Below, one piece after another: positions 1 to 5,838 of a stretch of 8,277 bases of DNA (its first letter is position 1; every line of letters starts with the position of its first letter). The stretch lies in assembly GCA_017998555.1 (NCBI GenBank), contig JAGOCU010000078.1, forward strand, positions 1-8,277. Reading direction: 5' to 3'. Made by a program: the position numbers and the translations under genes. The DNA is from Thermoflexales bacterium. Lineage in GTDB: Bacteria > Chloroflexota > Anaerolineae > J036 > Brachytrichaceae. The notes beneath the pieces were generated by a model. The model was not told the DNA's origin. It saw only the letters and a list, made by a program, of their open reading frames with translations, and made no database searches.

Positions 1-1094
1 GCGCAATGGTGCCCCGCCCGTATCGAAATGCCGCGCTGGTCGAGGAGCGAGGCCAGGTCGTGCGGATGAATGCGGTCAATGACAAACGCAGCCACTCCGC
101 CATGCCGCTCGGCATCCAGGGGTCCCAGCACGCGCGCGCCGGGCACCTCGCTCAGCCGTTCCAGGGCGTAGGCCGTCATCTCGCGCTCGTGCGCCCGCAC
201 CTGCCCCATGCCGAGGCCTTCGAGATAGCCCACCGCGGCGCCCAGGCCGATCGCCTCGACGAAGGCGGGCGTTCCCGCTTCGAACTTGAGCGGGACCTCG
301 TTCCAGGTCGCGCCAGTGAATGTCACGCTCGAGATCATGTCGCCGCCGGTCATAAACGGCGGCATGGCCGCGAGCAACTCGGCCCGCCCATACAACACGC
401 CGATCCCGGTCGGACCCAGCATTTTGTGCCCCGAGCACACAAAAAAGTCGACGTCGAGTTCAGCCACATTGACGGGCATATGAGGCGCCGACTGCGAGCC
501 ATCCACAATCACGCGCGCCCCAATGGCCCGTGCGCGCGCGACCACGGGGCGCGGGTCGGTAATCGTGCCGAGCACATTCGAGACCTGGGCGAAGGTGATG
601 AGTTTCGTCCGCGGTGTGATCAGCGCGTCCAGCGCGTCCAGCTCGAGCGTGCCCTGCGCGCTGATGGGCCAGAATTTGAGCGTCACCCCCCGCTCGCGGG
701 CCAGCTCGAGCCACGGCACAAAATTGGCGTGATGCTCGAGTTCCGTCAGGATGACCTCATCGCCCTTGCCCAGAAAGGTTCGACCGTAACTATAGGCGAG
801 AAGATTGAGAGATTCCGTTGCGTTGCGGGTAAAGACGATCTGCTCCGGGGCGGGCGATCCCAGAAATCGGGCCACCGCCGCGCGCGCGCCGTCATACCGG
901 GCGGTCGCATCCTCGCTCCACGCATAGACCCCGCGGTGAACGTTGGCATACCCGCCGCGATATACCGCCTCCATCGCCCGCAGTACGGCCTCAGGCTTCT
1001 GCGACGAAGCGGCCGAATCGAGGAACGCCGCCCGAGGATTGGCGTCCGTATTGAAAATCGGAAAGTCCTGTCGGACCTGGCTTGCGTTATACAT
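1..1094 (-). CDS. sufS: Cysteine desulfurase, SufS type (group II, class V aminotransferase); C-terminus cut by window
   Basis: A PLP-dependent cysteine desulfurase that takes sulfur from L-cysteine as an enzyme persulfide for Fe-S cluster assembly in the cytoplasm. The 364 visible codons show the family landmarks in order: ELEHHANFVPW near residues 118-128 (cofactor-stacking His), DGSQSAPHMPV (Asp and Gln contacting PLP), SGHKMLGPTGIG with the Schiff-base Lys at residue 224, and RAGHHC with the catalytic Cys at residue 364, the number it has in E. coli SufS. RAGHHC is the group II (SufS/CsdA) form. The window ends two bases after this Cys codon, so about 40 residues are missing. The ATG at 1094 has AGGA four bases upstream. 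The gene follows the USP array but is separated from it by a 143-bp gap containing a long palindrome, so it may have its own promoter. Other suf genes would have to lie beyond the left edge. CsdA is the alternative paralogue. Confidence 0.9.
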   Translation of the reverse strand, partial: MYNASQVRQDFPIFNTDANPRAAFLDSAASSQKPEAVLRAMEAVYRGGYANVHRGVYAWSEDATARYDGARAAVARFLGSPAPEQIVFTRNATESLNLLAYSYGRTFLGKGDEVILTELEHHANFVPWLELARERGVTLKFWPISAQGTLELDALDALITPRTKLITFAQVSNVLGTITDPRPVVARARAIGARVIVDGSQSAPHMPVNVAELDVDFFVCSGHKMLGPTGIGVLYGRAELLAAMPPFMTGGDMISSVTFTGATWNEVPLKFEAGTPAFVEAIGLGAAVGYLEGLGMGQVRAHEREMTAYALERLSEVPGARVLGPLDAERHGGVAAFVIDRIHPHDLASLLDQRGISIRAGHHC

Positions 1095-1127
1095 GGCTTC
1101 CTGACCGCGCCTCGCGCGGGCCAGAGC

Positions 1128-1133
1128 ATTGTA
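1128..1133 (-). promoter_or_regulatory. Candidate -10 box for the cysteine desulfurase gene
   Basis: The minus strand reads TACAAT, five of six matches to the bacterial -10 consensus, about 34 bases upstream of the start codon. No convincing -35 hexamer lies 16-18 bases further upstream. A GC-rich inverted repeat (gcggcc-gcg-ggccgc, 1135-1149) fills that space. This is a weak call from sequence alone. Confidence 0.3.
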
Positions 1134-1165
1134 TGCGGCCGCGGGCCGCGACAGGCGAAAACTTG

Positions 1166-1222
1166 GAAGAGGCGAGATGACACTCCCCGCGCGACGCGTG
1201 GGGAGTGTCATCTCGCCTCTTC
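1166..1222. repeat. Perfect long palindrome, copy 1 of a 47-bp intergenic palindromic repeat
   Basis: The two 23-base arms (1166-1188 and 1200-1222) are perfectly complementary. The stem continues inward with a G-T and three GC pairs to a GAC loop. The core 1171-1217 begins GGCGAGAT and ends ATCTCGCC, and matches two other intergenic segments of the same length (3441-3487 and 7399-7445). It lies between the last USP gene and the cysteine desulfurase gene, both on the minus strand. On that strand a TTTT run follows the stem by a few bases, so it could also act as a weak terminator. Confidence 0.85.
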
Positions 1223-1237
1223 TGTGTTGGCTGACTG

Positions 1238-1720
1238 CTAGTCAGGCGGTCGAACGAGCAAAACGGGCACCGTCGTGTGATGGCTGATCCGGTCGGCGAC
1301 ACTGCCAAGCAACGCGCGTGAAAGGCCACCCCGCCCATGGGTGCACATGATGACGGCATCAGCGCCGACCGATTCGATGCGCCTCAGCAGGGCGTCCGCG
1401 ACGTTACCCTCCAGGACCTCAGTCTGCACCTGTAACCCGTCAGCCTGCAACTTCCGCGCCGTCGCAAGCAGGTATTCCTCAGCGAGGCCAGCGAGTGGAT
1501 TTGGCACATGCGCCGTCATTTGATGGGCCGACCACATGGGATCGTAATGCCCACTTTCGTACTCGATCGGGGGATTCACGAAGACGGTCTGTTCGACACC
1601 CGACACAACCTGGGCCAAAACGAGCTCCGACCCGAAGCAGCGGGCCAGGATCTCAGCATGCCGGAGCGCGGTCTCAGCAAACGCCGAGCCGTCGAGGGGC
1701 ACAAAAATCTTCTTGAACAT
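1238..1720 (-). CDS. Universal stress protein, UspA family (USP-1)
   Basis: A 160-residue single-domain universal stress protein, about normal length for the family. It opens with FKKIFVPLDGS, the first beta strand with the nucleotide-contacting Asp at residue 10. Near the end it carries the ATP-loop signature CTHG (126-129), nine residues, then GS (139-140), followed by VADRI and the closing strand VPVLLVRPP. This is the ATP-binding subclass pattern (usually G/A-x2-G-x9-G-S/T), with Cys in the first position. The start chosen is the ATG at 1720, with AAGGAG ten bases upstream; an ATG 33 bases earlier lacks a ribosome site. It is the last and most diverged of four tandem paralogues, with a longer middle (residues 40-75, NPPIEYESGHYDPMW) than the others. 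A 101-bp spacer with a small perfect hairpin precedes it, so it may be tuned separately. Binding of ATP or dimerisation is inferred from family. Confidence 0.92.
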   Translation of the reverse strand: MFKKIFVPLDGSAFAETALRHAEILARCFGSELVLAQVVSGVEQTVFVNPPIEYESGHYDPMWSAHQMTAHVPNPLAGLAEEYLLATARKLQADGLQVQTEVLEGNVADALLRRIESVGADAVIMCTHGRGGLSRALLGSVADRISHHTTVPVLLVRPPD

Positions 1721-1738
1721 GAACTGCACGCTCCTTTG

Positions 1739-1759
1739 CGCTTCATGGCGCATGAAGCG
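1739..1759 (-). promoter_or_regulatory. Perfect 9-bp hairpin immediately upstream of the USP-1 ribosome binding site
   Basis: Arms CGCTTCATG (1739-1747) and CATGAAGCG (1751-1759) flank a three-base loop. In minus-strand mRNA the stem ends two bases before the AAGGAG ribosome site (1731-1736) of USP-1. It could stabilise or process the mRNA, or modulate translation. No U-tract follows it, so it does not look like a terminator. Confidence 0.5.
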
Positions 1760-1821
1760 GTATTACGCAACGCGAAACGCACTGCGCCCGTCACGCGACC
1801 TCCGCCCCAATCAACAAACAC

Positions 1822-2304
1822 TCAGGCGACGGACATCCTGTCGGGCTTCGACTCGGTCTTGCCCGACGCGGCCACCGAGCGCACAAGAATGACGGGAACC
1901 TCCGCGTGGGCGGTCACCCGATCTGCCACACTTCCAAGCAGGAAGCGCCCGATTCCCGATCGGCCGTGGGTGGCCATCGCGATCAGGTCCGCCGACTCGG
2001 TGGCGGCCACATCCAGAATCGCATCGGCCACGGCGCCGTCCATGACCCGGGTCACGACGGTGAGCTCATCCTGCCGCAGCCGCGCCGCGATGGCATCCAG
2101 ATAGTCCCGGGCGCGTTCAGCGTCGCGCGACCGCAAATCGGCCAGCACGACGGGCTGGTCGATGTAGTACTCCATCATCGGGTGGTCGGGCACCCGAATC
2201 AGGGTCAAGGTGGCGCCAGTGCAGCGGGCGATGTCCACGGCGGTTGCCAGTGCGGCTTCTCCCAGTTCGCTGCCGTCCAGCGGCACAAGAATGTTTTGAT
2301 ACAT
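1822..2304 (-). CDS. Universal stress protein, UspA family (USP-2)
   Basis: A 160-residue universal stress protein. The N-terminal strand YQNILVPLDGS carries the family Asp at residue 10. The ATP-loop is ATHG (111-114), RSGIGRFLL, GS (124-125), then VADRV and VPVILVRS. The last 17 residues or so form a polar tail (SGKTESKPDRMSVA) absent from the neighbours. GGAGG lies a few bases upstream of the ATG, a strong ribosome site. It is the third gene of the four-gene array in transcription order, 47 bp after USP-3, so co-transcription is likely. The middle region (HPMMEYYIDQPVVLADL) resembles the equivalent part of USP-3 (HPVTHFYVEATDVVAIP), suggesting these two are the closest pair, an inference from reading by eye. 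Confidence 0.93.
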   Translation of the reverse strand: MYQNILVPLDGSELGEAALATAVDIARCTGATLTLIRVPDHPMMEYYIDQPVVLADLRSRDAERARDYLDAIAARLRQDELTVVTRVMDGAVADAILDVAATESADLIAMATHGRSGIGRFLLGSVADRVTAHAEVPVILVRSVAASGKTESKPDRMSVA

Positions 2305-2351
2305 GGCTTCCTCCGGAAGTGAGCCTGGCCTGCGCGGCCGGCAGGCTCGGT

Positions 2352-2813
2352 CTAGCGTTGCGCTTCCGACGCCGGCCCATCATGGCGGCGGACCAGCAAC
2401 ACCGGAACATGCGCGCCCTGGGATACCCGGTCCGCCACACTTCCCAGCATCCACCGGCCCAGGCCGCTTCGGCCATGGGTGGCAATCACGATCAGATTGA
2501 CTTTGTTGGCCTCGGCCTGGCGCAAGATCTCGTCCGCCGCCATGCCCTGACCAATGAAGAAGTCACTGGCGATGCCCTCTGCGTCAAGTTTGCGGCTGAT
2601 CTCAGCCAGGTACGCGGCGCTATGCTCCACTGAATCATCATTCGGAATCGCGACGACATCCGTGGCTTCCACATAGAAGTGGGTGACGGGATGCCCCGCA
2701 ACGCGAACCAGGATCAGTTTCGCGCCGCATCGCCGGGCGATCTCGATCGCCGTGTCGAGGGCCAGCTCGGCATGGGCCGAGCCGTCCAGGGGCACCAGAA
2801 TACGCTCATACAT
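2352..2813 (-). CDS. Universal stress protein, UspA family (USP-3)
   Basis: A 153-residue universal stress protein. It begins YERILVPLDGS (Asp 10) and contains the ATP-loop ATHG (111-114), RSGLGRWML, GS (124-125), then VADRV and VPVLLVRR. The start is the ATG at 2813, preceded by GGGAGGT at good spacing. It is the second gene in the array, 37 bp after USP-4. The spacer after it contains an imperfect GC-rich stem (GAGCCTG 2321-2327 with CAGGCTC 2342-2348), too close to the next ribosome site and lacking a U-tract to be called a terminator. The family role is stress or hypoxia survival through nucleotide binding. The specific partner is unknown. Confidence 0.93.
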   Translation of the reverse strand: MYERILVPLDGSAHAELALDTAIEIARRCGAKLILVRVAGHPVTHFYVEATDVVAIPNDDSVEHSAAYLAEISRKLDAEGIASDFFIGQGMAADEILRQAEANKVNLIVIATHGRSGLGRWMLGSVADRVSQGAHVPVLLVRRHDGPASEAQR

Positions 2814-2850
2814 ATCGACCTCCCTTTTTCAGTCTCGGGCTGTTCCGGGC

Positions 2851-3300
2851 CTACGGCTCGCGGAGGTCGGGCCGGACCAGCAAGACCGGCATCTTGGCCG
2901 AGTGCACCATCCGATCCGCCACGCTGCCCATCAGGAAGCGGGTCAGTCCGCTCCGCCCGTGGGTCGACATCGCGATCAGATCAACACCGTTGTGGTCGGC
3001 GTAGTCGAGCAACGCCCCGGCGACGCTCGGGCCCTCGACCGTGACCGCATGGGCCGTCACACCCCGCTCGAGCAGCAGTTCGACCTGCTCGTGAACATAG
3101 TGGGTCGCCTCGGCCCGCGCATCATTGAGCGCTGCCTGGATGACCCCCGCGTCGGTGGGGTAATAGCGAAGCGGGAGGTCCTCGTGCACGGTCGCCAACA
3201 CAATCTCCGCGCCCATGCAACTGGCGAATTCGAGCGCCGGCCTGAGCGCGGCTTCAGACATCTTCGATCCGTCCAGGGGTACCAGAATCTTGGTGAACAT
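2851..3300 (-). CDS. Universal stress protein, UspA family (USP-4), first gene of the USP array
   Basis: A 149-residue universal stress protein. It begins FTKILVPLDGS (Asp 10) and has the ATP-loop STHG (112-115), RSGLTRFLM, GS (125-126), then VADRM and MPVLLVRPD. GGAGGTG lies just upstream of the ATG at 3300. It is the promoter-proximal gene of the four. The 213-bp gap before it, back to the end of the response regulator gene, holds a candidate operator (3392-3407) and a decayed copy of the 47-bp palindromic repeat. The same-strand neighbours upstream are a histidine kinase and a NarL-type regulator, so that two-component system is a natural candidate to control the array. This is inferred, not shown. 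Confidence 0.93.
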   Translation of the reverse strand: MFTKILVPLDGSKMSEAALRPALEFASCMGAEIVLATVHEDLPLRYYPTDAGVIQAALNDARAEATHYVHEQVELLLERGVTAHAVTVEGPSVAGALLDYADHNGVDLIAMSTHGRSGLTRFLMGSVADRMVHSAKMPVLLVRPDLREP

Positions 3301-3391
3301 CTGTCACCTCCAAGGCCTACGATACGACAAACCCCGCGCGCGCGCGTCATGCGCTCGAATGATGCCGGACTGTCCATATGGCTACTCCGCG

Positions 3392-3407
3392 GGGGCCAAG
3401 TGGCCAG
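3392..3407. promoter_or_regulatory. Candidate operator upstream of the USP array (weak 7-2-7 site, site D)
   Basis: The sequence GGGGCCA-AG-TGGCCAG has one perfect half (TGGCCAG) and one half with only the inner five bases GGCCA matching. It lies 92 bases upstream of USP-4. It is the weakest member of the inverted-repeat family seen at 5217, 5750, 7358 and 7475, and GGCCA words are common in this GC-rich DNA, so confidence is low. Confidence 0.35.
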
Positions 3408-3440
3408 ATTTCGGCGCCCAAAGTCATCGCAATCGGGCGC

Positions 3441-3487
3441 GGCAGGATGACAAACGCCGCGCCGCGCGCGGGGAGTGTGATCTCGCG
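3441..3487. repeat. Decayed copy of the 47-bp palindromic repeat (copy 3)
   Basis: Aligned without gaps to 1171-1217 it matches at about 37 of 47 positions. The right half is nearly identical (GGGGAGTGTGATCTCGC, 16 of 17). The left half keeps GATGACA but has lost pairing at several positions. It lies between the response regulator stop and the USP array, again intergenic. Confidence 0.7.
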
Positions 3488-3513
3488 GGATGCTTTTGAC
3501 GTACTGCCGGGAA

Positions 3514-4152
3514 TCAGGGATCCTTCTTGACCAGCAGATTGCGCCGCAGGGCCAGGGTCACCGCTTCGACCCGATTTGCCACCCCGAGCTTGGAGAGCAC
3601 CGCGCTGACATGAAACTTGACGGTCGAGGAACTCAAGTGCATCCGAATCGAGATGTCGGTATTGTTGAGACCTTCAACCATCAGGGACAGGATATCCCGT
3701 TCGCGGTCGGTGAGATCGCTGCCAACCTCGGGCGGGCGGTTCAGGTTGCGCACAAGGGCGTCGGCCGCTTCGGGCCCCAGGGTGCGCCGGCCAATATGCG
3801 CGGACCGGATCGCCTTGGCCAATTCCTCGGCCGAGGCATTCTTGAGCAGATAGCCAATCGCGCCGGCCTGCAGCGAGCGCTGAACAAGGTCGTCTGTGTC
3901 GAAACTGGTCAGCGCGATGATGCGGGCCTCGGGATAGCGCTCGCGGATGTTTTTGATCGCCTCGATCCCGTCCATGCGCGGCATGAGCATGTCCATCAGC
4001 ACCACGTCCGGCCGGGTGTGCTCGTACAACAACACGGCTTGCTCGCCATCCGGCGCTTCGCCGGCCAGGGTGAGGTCCTCGTAGGCCTCCAGCAAGGAAA
4101 CAAGGCCTTTGCGCACCATCACATGGTCATCCACCACAAGCACACGGATCAT
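3514..4152 (-). CDS. NarL/LuxR-family response regulator of the two-component pair
   Basis: A 212-residue transcription regulator with an N-terminal receiver and C-terminal LuxR-type helix-turn-helix. Receiver landmarks: acidic pair Asp8-Asp9 in VLVVDDH, phospho-acceptor Asp54 in VVLMDMLMPRMDG, Thr82 and Lys104 (GYLLKNAS). Residues about 146-208 form the DNA-binding domain (LTDRERDILSLMVEGLNNTDIS...STVKFHVSAVLSKLGVANRVEAV), with the glycine and recognition helix typical of NarL, LiaR and DosR. The ATG at 4152 overlaps the kinase stop in an ATGA, with AAGGA just upstream, so translation is coupled. A GTG four codons earlier is possible but less likely. It should be phosphorylated by the kinase encoded immediately upstream. 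Its targets are unknown; I suggest the 7-2-7 inverted repeats in this window. Confidence 0.95.
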   Translation of the reverse strand: MIRVLVVDDHVMVRKGLVSLLEAYEDLTLAGEAPDGEQAVLLYEHTRPDVVLMDMLMPRMDGIEAIKNIRERYPEARIIALTSFDTDDLVQRSLQAGAIGYLLKNASAEELAKAIRSAHIGRRTLGPEAADALVRNLNRPPEVGSDLTDRERDILSLMVEGLNNTDISIRMHLSSSTVKFHVSAVLSKLGVANRVEAVTLALRRNLLVKKDP

Positions 4153-5180
4153 TTTTCCTTCCACTCCCAGGTCAACAGAACATCGGTGCCCAAGTTCACC
4201 TGGCTGTCGATTTCGAGGCTGGCCCCGATCTCGGCCGAGCGTTCCCGCATGATGCGCAGGCCAAAGCTCGTGCCCGCCGCCGCGCCAGGATCGAAGCCCG
4301 CCCCATTATCGTGCACCAGCATCATGGCCCCATCGGGGCGGGTGCTGAGCTGGATGCTGGCCTCCGTTGCGCGACTATGCTTGGAAACGTTGTGCAGGGC
4401 CTCCTGGGCGATCCGATAGAAGACGACCTGCACGTCAGCCGGCAGGCGGGTCTGCTCTTCGGCCACGACTTCGATCTGGATGCCCAGGCGCGACGATGAG
4501 GCATTGGCCAGTTGCTTCAGCAACTCGGACAATTTGCTCTCGGTGAGCGCGGACGGGCGCAACTCGACCAGCAGCGAGCGCATCTCGGCCAGGGCGCTCC
4601 GGCTCAGCCGGCGCACGTCCTCGAGTTGGCGTCGGCCGGCAGCCGGGTCTTTCTCCCATACCTGAGGAAGCAATTCGGCCATGATGCTGGCCGAGAACAA
4701 CGACTGGGTGACAGCGTCGTGAAGCTCGCGCGCGAGCCGGGTGCGCTCGGACAGAATGGCAAGCTGATTTGACTTCAGACGCAGCTCGTCCTCGCGCTGT
4801 CGGCGTTCGGAGACGTCCCGCAAAATGACGCCGTAGAGGGGCTCGCCCTCGGACTGAATCCGGGTAATGCCGGCCTCGGCCGGGAACTCCTCACCGTTGC
4901 GGCGCAGCCCGACGACTTCGCGCCGCTCACCCATCCGGCGCGATACGTCTCCGCTGCGCCCAAATGAGCGCACGTGGTCGGCATGCCGCGGAATATGGCG
5001 CTCGGGAATCAGAATGGTCAGCAAGCGGCCCGTCAAATCGTCCGGCAGATACCCGAACACGACGGTCGCCCCCTCATTGGCATAGATGATGCGCTGATCC
5101 TCGTCGATGATCAGCACGGCATCGCTGGTGCCTTCCACGACCTGCCCGATCAAACCGGCATTTGCTGGAGAAAGTTTCAT
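4149..5180 (-). CDS. Soluble PAS-domain sensor histidine kinase (HisKA_3 / NarX-DegS type)
   Basis: A 343-residue cytoplasmic kinase without membrane segments. Residues about 10-125 are a PAS plus PAC sensor domain (SDAVLIIDEDQRIIYANEGATVVFGY ... GVILRDVSERR). Residues about 145-210 are a HisKA_3 dimerisation domain with the phospho-His at 154 (RLARELHDAVTQS). Then comes the ATPase domain, with the N box YRIAQEALHNVSKHS (255-269), DNGAGFD (291-297) and GTSFGLRIMRERS (303-315). HisKA_3 kinases pair with NarL-type regulators, as here. His66 and Arg86/87 in the PAS line up with the haem-ligand His and the oxygen-contacting Arg of FixL, hinting at an oxygen or redox sensor. The ATG at 5180 is chosen because the frame upstream runs through an inverted repeat and loses PAS similarity; a start at 5276 would add 32 unconvincing residues. 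No clear ribosome site precedes either start. Confidence 0.93.
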   Translation of the reverse strand: MKLSPANAGLIGQVVEGTSDAVLIIDEDQRIIYANEGATVVFGYLPDDLTGRLLTILIPERHIPRHADHVRSFGRSGDVSRRMGERREVVGLRRNGEEFPAEAGITRIQSEGEPLYGVILRDVSERRQREDELRLKSNQLAILSERTRLARELHDAVTQSLFSASIMAELLPQVWEKDPAAGRRQLEDVRRLSRSALAEMRSLLVELRPSALTESKLSELLKQLANASSSRLGIQIEVVAEEQTRLPADVQVVFYRIAQEALHNVSKHSRATEASIQLSTRPDGAMMLVHDNGAGFDPGAAAGTSFGLRIMRERSAEIGASLEIDSQVNLGTDVLLTWEWKEK

Positions 5181-5198
5181 TCGGTTTGCCCGACCCGG

Positions 5199-5204
5199 AT
5201 TATC
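5199..5204 (-). promoter_or_regulatory. Candidate -10 box for the kinase-regulator operon
   Basis: The minus strand reads GATAAT, five of six matches to TATAAT, about 19 bases before the chosen kinase start. The candidate operator 5214-5235 begins 9 bases upstream of it and would cover the -35 region. A start site here would give a very short leader, in line with the absent ribosome site. Confidence 0.3.
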
Positions 5205-5213
5205 CCATCGACG

Positions 5214-5235
5214 CGACTGGCCAGGTGGCCAGTCG
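5214..5235. promoter_or_regulatory. Perfect 22-bp inverted repeat in the divergent kinase/regulator promoter (site A)
   Basis: Arms CGACTGGCCA and TGGCCAGTCG flank a GG centre with no mismatch. The inner 16 bases (5217-5232) are CTGGCCA-GG-TGGCCAG, a 7-2-7 inverted heptamer. It lies 34 bases from the kinase start on one side and 57 from the single-domain regulator start on the other, so one bound protein could govern both, including autoregulation. Confidence 0.65.
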
Positions 5236-5291
5236 AACACCAGCCACTTGCGGGGGGACGGGCCAGACCCGGACACTTAAGGTCTTCGCCT

Positions 5292-5753
5292 ATGCAGGTC
5301 AACGGCAAGGTCGGGGTCCTGATCGCGGATGATCACCCTGACGTGGCGAACGCGCTGACCGCGTTGCTGCTCGCCCAGTCCGATTTCGTGCCGCTTGGCG
5401 CGGTGGCCACTGCGCGCGACCTGCTCGAGGCGGTCGAGGCAACCCACCCTGACATCGTCATGGTCGATTGGGAGCTCCCCGGGCTGGACCCGCGCCAGGC
5501 CGTCGCCGCGCTGCGAAAGTCCGGCAAAGGCCCGCAAATCGTGGCGATGAGCGCCTTTTTACTGGCGGCGCGGGCAGCCCTGGCGGCCGGGGCCGACGTC
5601 TTTATCAGCAAAACTGACCCGCCCGACTCGGTCCTGGCCATCCTGCGCCGACTGCGCGGCGGGTCGCCTCCCGCCGATTCTGCGGCGCCTGGGGAGCGCC
5701 CCAATGGCGCGCGCCCGACTTTCCCCCGGCGACCTGGCCAGGTAAATACCTAG
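5292..5753 (+). CDS. Single-domain response regulator (CheY-like receiver without output domain)
   Basis: A 153-residue protein made of one receiver domain (about residues 6-118) and a Pro/Arg-rich tail without recognisable output domain. It has the acidic pair Asp14-Asp15 (VLIADDHPDV), phospho-acceptor Asp59 (IVMVDWELPG), Ser87 (VAMSAF) in the Thr/Ser position and Lys107 (VFISKTD), so phosphotransfer looks intact. The sequence around the first motif (ADDHPDVANAL) is of the NarL-family type, so it may be a NarL-like regulator that lost its DNA-binding domain. The ATG at 5292 has AAGGT nine bases upstream. It is transcribed divergently from the kinase gene and may serve as a phosphate sink, an alternate target of the kinase, or a protein-binding output. 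The last codons and the stop overlap the candidate operators in front of the DoxX gene. Confidence 0.85.
   Translation: MQVNGKVGVLIADDHPDVANALTALLLAQSDFVPLGAVATARDLLEAVEATHPDIVMVDWELPGLDPRQAVAALRKSGKGPQIVAMSAFLLAARAALAAGADVFISKTDPPDSVLAILRRLRGGSPPADSAAPGERPNGARPTFPRRPGQVNT
5732..5743. promoter_or_regulatory. 12-bp perfect palindrome upstream of the DoxX gene (site B1)
   Basis: ACCTGGCCAGGT is self-complementary. It contains the TGGCCAG heptamer but in overlapping arrangement rather than 7-2-7. Its centre is about 41 bases upstream of the transcription start expected from the TACAAT at 5767-5772, the usual position of an activator touching polymerase. It sits within the last codons of the single-domain regulator. 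Confidence 0.4.
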
Positions 5754-5765
5754 CCAGTTGGCCAG
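5750..5765. promoter_or_regulatory. 7-2-7 inverted repeat upstream of the DoxX gene (site B2)
   Basis: CTAGCCA-GT-TGGCCAG, 6 of 7 pairs complementary, matches the consensus CTRGCCM-N2-TGGCYAG. It overlaps the stop codon of the single-domain regulator and ends one base before the candidate -10 box, so protein bound here could also block polymerase. Confidence 0.5.
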
Positions 5766-5766
5766 T

Positions 5767-5772
5767 TACAAT
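5767..5772 (+). promoter_or_regulatory. Candidate -10 box for the DoxX gene
   Basis: TACAAT lies right after the B2 inverted repeat, 66 bases before the chosen start codon. No TTGACA-like hexamer stands 16-18 bases upstream (AAATAC is there), which fits a promoter that depends on an activator. Sequence match only. Confidence 0.35.
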
Positions 5773-5838
5773 TCGTCTCCGTGGTTGGGGCAGATCCGCG
5801 TCCAACCTCTAGAGTCTCACCAGCGAGGTTTTATTAAA

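Noticed and set aside
6..1241. A 411-codon open frame on the plus strand opposite the cysteine desulfurase gene
   Set aside because: It has no family motif or ribosome site and is rich in His and Arg, as expected of the antisense of a GC-rich gene. The minus strand encodes an unmistakable SufS.
1231..1245. Inverted repeat CTGACT-GCT-AGTCAG at the end of USP-1, sharing GCTAGTCAG with the region of site C2
   Set aside because: Spacing and arms do not fit the 7-2-7 consensus and it overlaps a stop codon at a gene end, so I do not count it as an operator.
3335..3346. Run of six CG dinucleotides upstream of USP-4, possible Z-DNA
   Set aside because: Such runs are expected by chance in DNA of this GC content; nothing else supports a role.
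3490..4419. A 309-codon plus-strand frame opposite the two-component genes
   Set aside because: It is a shadow of the regulator and kinase, which show full domain signatures on the minus strand.
5181..5276. Extended start of the histidine kinase at 5276
   Set aside because: The extra 32 residues run through a perfect inverted repeat and a candidate -10 box and show no PAS similarity.
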